A stretch of 64,000 nt of DNA from Oryzias latipes (lineage: Eukaryota; Chordata; Actinopteri; Beloniformes; Adrianichthyidae), in the NCBI RefSeq assembly GCF_002234675.1, contig NC_019881.2, forward strand, positions 19,965,494 to 20,029,493, in the 5' to 3' direction. Of this stretch, positions 59,940 to 64,000 are shown one piece after another. Both the position numbers and the translations under genes were made by a program. Below the pieces are notes generated by a model. The model worked only from the letters and a program-made list of their open reading frames with translations. It was not told where the DNA came from and did not search any database. How positions within the stretch are numbered: the first letter of the stretch is position 1; each line of letters starts with the position of its first letter.

Positions 59940-61150
59940 CGACCACTTGCGCAATTAACGTAACTCCAACAGATTTCGAAGTGTTGCATAACAGCAGAGA
60001 GCTGCTTTTCTCAGCTTTCAGAATCCTTTAGAACAACTGTAACTGCAGAAACGGTCACTAAATTGCGACTAAATTAGGATTTAGAAGGTCACCATCTTCT
60101 CACAGTGTTATCTCACACTTTTTTTTACAAAAAAAAAATAGAATTGAGAAGATTTTGAGCCATTCTGAGCTCATTTCACATCTTTAAAATTCCAGAAGAT
60201 ACTTGTCATTTAACGTTTAAACAGAGTCACCAGGAAATAATTTACGTTGTTTGAATTATCGTAACTCCTCGACCTTTTACTCAAACGACGTAAAACCAAC
60301 GGATTTGTCGCATTTCAGCGCAAAGCTGTTTATTTTTTATCAGCTTTTAGAATGTGTAGAAGTCACATTGTGTGCATGAATGGTCAAAGAGTCACGGTAA
60401 TTCAAAGAATATCAACATTGCAACTTAGACTGTATTGCAACTTAGAAGGTCACCATGTTCTCTCAAAGGTTTCTCACACTTTTGACATGTTCTGATTGAA
60501 AAATAAAAATAAAAAACGATCAAGACATGTCCGAAAACTTTCTCATTTATCTTCAGAATTTAGAAAGAGCCTCAAAAGTTCGTCTTTTAACACAGTCGCC
60601 AGTGGACAGGAAATACAATCGGCCGTGTAACGCACATTACGTAACTCCAACAGATTAACAAGTGTTGCATATCAGCGCAAAAGTGCTTTTCTCAGCTTTC
60701 AGAATCTGTTGAAATGACATTAATCAGGTAAACAGTGAAAGAGTTACGATAATTCAAAAAACGTCAACACTGGAGCAGACTTATTTGCAACTTAGTAGGT
60801 CACCACATTCTCACAACGTTGTCTCAGACTTGTGACAAGTTCTGACTCAAAAAGAAAAAAACGCTAGTTGAGAAGATTTTGAGAGGAGTTTGAGACATGC
60901 CCGACATAATTTCAGTTATTAATTTAACTTTAGAATTCCAGAAGAGCCCTGAAAATTAACCTCAATTGCCGGTGGACATGAAGTAACACACGCATTTTGA
61001 ATTATCACAACCTTTTAACAATTAGCGAAGTTCCAACAGATTTTGAGGTGTTGCATATCAGCACAAAGCTGTTTTTCTCAGCTTTCAGGATCAGTTGGAA
61101 TTCTGCTAATTGCATAAATGGTCAAAGAGTTCTGATCATTCAAAGAACGC
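59940..61150. repeat. tandem array of about four 330-390-bp units in igf1 intron 2
   Basis: The anchor GTAACTCCAACAGATT (or a close variant), followed by GTGTTGCATATCAGC and CTTTTCTCAGCTTTCAGAAT, recurs at about 59960, 60290, 60641 and 61028. Units also share AGGTCACCATCTTCTCACA and AGAATTCCAGAAGA. Single diverged relatives are at about 7505, 25500 and 54060, so the unit is a dispersed repeat that amplified locally. Confidence 0.8.
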
Positions 61151-62919
61151 CAAGGGTTAAAGAGACTTCTGCAGATGTTCAGCGCAGTTCCTCACAAACA
61201 TCTGTTGCAATTCTGCTGCAATGTCATTCCAGAGAGACATGACCACAGAGAATCTGGGATGTTGCAGATCCTCAGGTATTCTCCAAATGTAGTCATCAGT
61301 GTGAAAACGGCCCAAAATGTCTTCATAAAATCAGCATTTTATTTATGGTCGCAGAGGCGATACGATGCACCTTGCTGTCAGCGTGTGGTGGTTCTCTTTG
61401 CATCGCAGCCTCTGTGTGCCAGAGTATTACTGGACAATCCTTACAAGCTGATGCAAGCGTCTTGTTGATCCAGATGCTGCTTGAAATCCTTCCAGCTGAA
61501 CTCGGCGCCAATTTTCTGCTTGTTTGGATCTTTACGTTGGCGTGTTGCCTCTTCTGCAATGCCACCAGTGCATAAAGAAGATAAAAAATAAATAAAATCT
61601 GACAATTTTAGCTGCAGTAATGTTTGATTTCTACCAAATGGATGGGTTGGATTTGAACTGGTGGAGTGCAAATTTCTGTTTGCTTAGAAAACGATCCCCA
61701 GAGACAAGTTTGTTGAAATGTTTATGATTTTAACAAGGTACGAGGGTGTCCACAGCACAAGAGTGTGGGACTGCCGCTGAGATTTACAGCAGCCTCAGAA
61801 ATGTTTCTTGCAGGAGCGTCCATCCTCCGAGAAGGCGCTGAACAGAAGCCAGCCCATGAATCCCAGCGCAGGATCCACTTCTTAAACAAAACCAGATTTT
61901 TTTTGCGTGGCGGTGGGGGGAACGTATTTGTCTTTCCTGCATTTTACGCTGAGCTGTCAGCAAACGACATAGCGCCCATCTATCAATGCAGCATTTTCCT
62001 GCAGAAAGAGTGGTGTATTTCACTAGCACTCCATCCTTTTTCTGAGGAGATGTTGAGGTTTTCGCCAGCCGGGTGCTGCACCTTGGAAAATGCCGCTCAC
62101 CGGCTTCCTTGGTTACTCCGGCGATCTCATGTTCTCGCTATCACTTTCTGGAGAATCTGGATTGTCCATCTGCGTCTTCCGTAGGACCCCTCGGCCAAAG
62201 GAAGCATGCTCCTTTCCTTGAACTCTTCCCCTCCTGCCCGGTCACGTTAAACCTGGCAGCCTTCCGTTTAATGATGTGTCCAGAGACAGTCGCGAACGTT
62301 CAGAGCTCGCAGTGCTTTTCCACTTTGAGCGAAGGCGCTGACAAAACAGCGCACTTGCATTTCCAGCCTGCAGATTTCCCACCGTTACATAAATGCTGGA
62401 AATTCCTTTTTTTCCCCCTTTCTTTTTTGCATGGGTAATTAAACAAACTGCGGTTTGTGAAACAGAAAATAAAAAGCCACAATTCATAGTCAGATTTTCC
62501 AATTATTAGCCTGACCTAGAAATCCTGGGTTGTCTATATAATGCTTGAGCAGGCAGGACTGTGGGATGATTTCAAAAAGTCTCTTTTTGGCTCCTGTGTC
62601 AGCACTTTTTAATTCATCCTGAAATATTCATTTATTATTATGACCGGCAGCAGTCCTGGACTGAAGGACCAGATTGTTCTTTCTTACTGCGCCTCATCAA
62701 AATTTTCTCCTAGTGCCAGGTGAAAATGAATTTTGGGCATCCTCCTGCAAAAAATGATGACATCACAGCGAGAGAAACCCTCAGAAAAACATGAAAGGGA
62801 ACAATATTTTTAAAGGAGCCCGACGAAAGCACAGGTTTTTACATTTTTGTGGCATGGCCAGCCATTGGAAATTTGCCGATTTTCACACAATATGGGAAAA
62901 GAAAACTTCACAAAATTAC

Positions 62920-63520
62920 CCTTACAGGGTTAAGTTTACAACCACAACCAGAGTTTTGTTGATCTTTGACCTTAAGAAGAAGCAGCCATCTTGAATTTTC
63001 ACGTCCCGCTACAAGTTTAAATTCCTCCTGTAGGGACTTGGGATCTTTAGTTCTTAAGGGAAAAAAAGTGTTGGAATTAGAAGTTGATGATTGTTAGCAG
63101 CATTAACATGGCAAGCTTGCAAAAGTAGCATGCTCCTTTTGCTTGCACTTTTTCTTTTCTATTGTAAAATTTAAAAAGTGAATCCTAGAGTCAAGCTGAA
63201 CGAAATGATGTGACATACCATATGAACAATTAGGAATGTGGGCGTGGTTAACAAAAAACCTCAGTTGCCAGGAAAATCCAAAAATGTACTGTTGTCGATT
63301 CATTTTTTTTTTTCATTTACATCGACCTTTTCGTCACCCCAAGGCGACCAAAAAATAAAATAACATAACAGAGAAGCTGCCATTTTGAAAAAATCTTTTA
63401 AAAATAACAAAACAAATTATCGTGTGGAGATCCGATTTGGGCGGCAGGGGCAGCCAGTGAGGGCGGGTCAGAAGGGGGCGGCAAGGGCAAGGGCGGATAC
63501 CGCCTGAGGGCCAAGGAACT
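62920..63520. repeat. dispersed repeat, relative of 42640-43400
   Basis: Contains GTTTTGTTGATCTTTGACCT then GCAGCCATCTTGAA, TTGTCGATTCATTTTTTTT, and CAGCCAGTGAGGGCGGG, matching in order pieces at 4870-4990 and 43140-43360. No coding potential. Confidence 0.55.
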
Positions 63521-64000
63521 CCGGCTGTAGCTCTGAATGGAGCAGCAGACACCTTGTTTTAATGTCCATTCATGCAAACTGAGTTAAGCAAAACCTTTCA
63601 GCGATGATATAAGCTAATTCTGCCTTATTGTAATAAAATAAAGAGAGCAGCCTTCCACAACGCAATGGCTTTTTCTTTTGGTTGATCTTTTGATTTGCAG
63701 CAGTGGCAGATGATCTGACGACGGAGGAGAACGAGGCCTTCTTCTTTTATCACTTTTTACTCTGAGCTTCTTGAGCTGTAGAGAAATAGGATGTGTAAAC
63801 AGCACGTCACAGGCGTGCACGCGCACGCGCCCGGTCTCAAACACCCACGCGGAGCCGCCACGTCCCTCAGCAGCAGGGGATTTGTATGGATTACGGGATG
63901 ATCAGGACACCCCTCCCCTCCCTTCCAAGTTGAACACTGAGCTTGAACGCCCAAGCGAAAGCATCGGAAGAAAGACCTCCTGTGTCCCCATCACCACCAA

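Noticed and set aside
59940..61150. CRISPR-like or regularly spaced array
   Set aside because: Units are several hundred bases long, diverged and without spacers; vertebrate tandem repeat.

Overview
The window is nuclear DNA of a ray-finned (teleost) fish, most likely a percomorph. Three lines of evidence support this: spliced genes with GT-AG introns, teleost-type signatures in the igf1 exons and a zinc-finger gene with a TIN2-like N-terminus, and a dense load of fish-type interspersed repeats (hAT-like, piggyBac-like and Tc1-like short DNA elements, a tRNA-headed SINE, an L2/CR1-type LINE). The species is not determined; Oryzias-like genomes are a weak guess.

Layout, all genes on the + strand. 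(1) 778-24216: the last 14 coding exons of abtb3 (btbd11), an ankyrin-repeat plus BTB protein. The 5' exons lie left of the window. All junctions are in phase and the frame is intact to the stop. The 3' UTR probably continues, to 24.7 kb at least and perhaps to about 29.5 kb. (2) 29.5-37.2 kb: gene-free and repeat-rich. It holds a three-element nest of transposons (29833-31384), an AT-rich palindromic repeat array (32.09-35.22 kb) split by a GC-rich retroelement-like insert, and short dispersed repeats. (3) 37284-38139: an intronless COX6B copy with an intact 86-codon frame, poly(A) remnant and matching 15-bp direct repeats at both ends, i.e. a processed retrocopy that may still be functional. 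(4) 39361-46091: a seven-exon gene joining a TIN2-like (TINF2_N) domain to about 21 C2H2 zinc fingers. (5) 46.1-49.9 kb: a foldback element, and a short DNA element split by a 5'-truncated L2/CR1-like LINE on the minus strand. (6) 49.9-56.5 kb: intergenic repeats and the igf1 upstream region. (7) 56510-57666: the first two coding exons of igf1; the rest lies to the right.

The genes do not form an obvious pathway. abtb3 is a neuronal scaffold-type protein, COX6B is a respiratory-chain subunit, the zinc-finger protein is a probable nuclear DNA-binding factor, and igf1 is a secreted growth factor. I found no rRNA, independent tRNA gene or CRISPR array. The most informative observations are the retrocopy with intact ends, the TIN2-domain/zinc-finger fusion and the nested transposons whose target-site duplications give their order of insertion. 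I see no convincing wholly new biological system.
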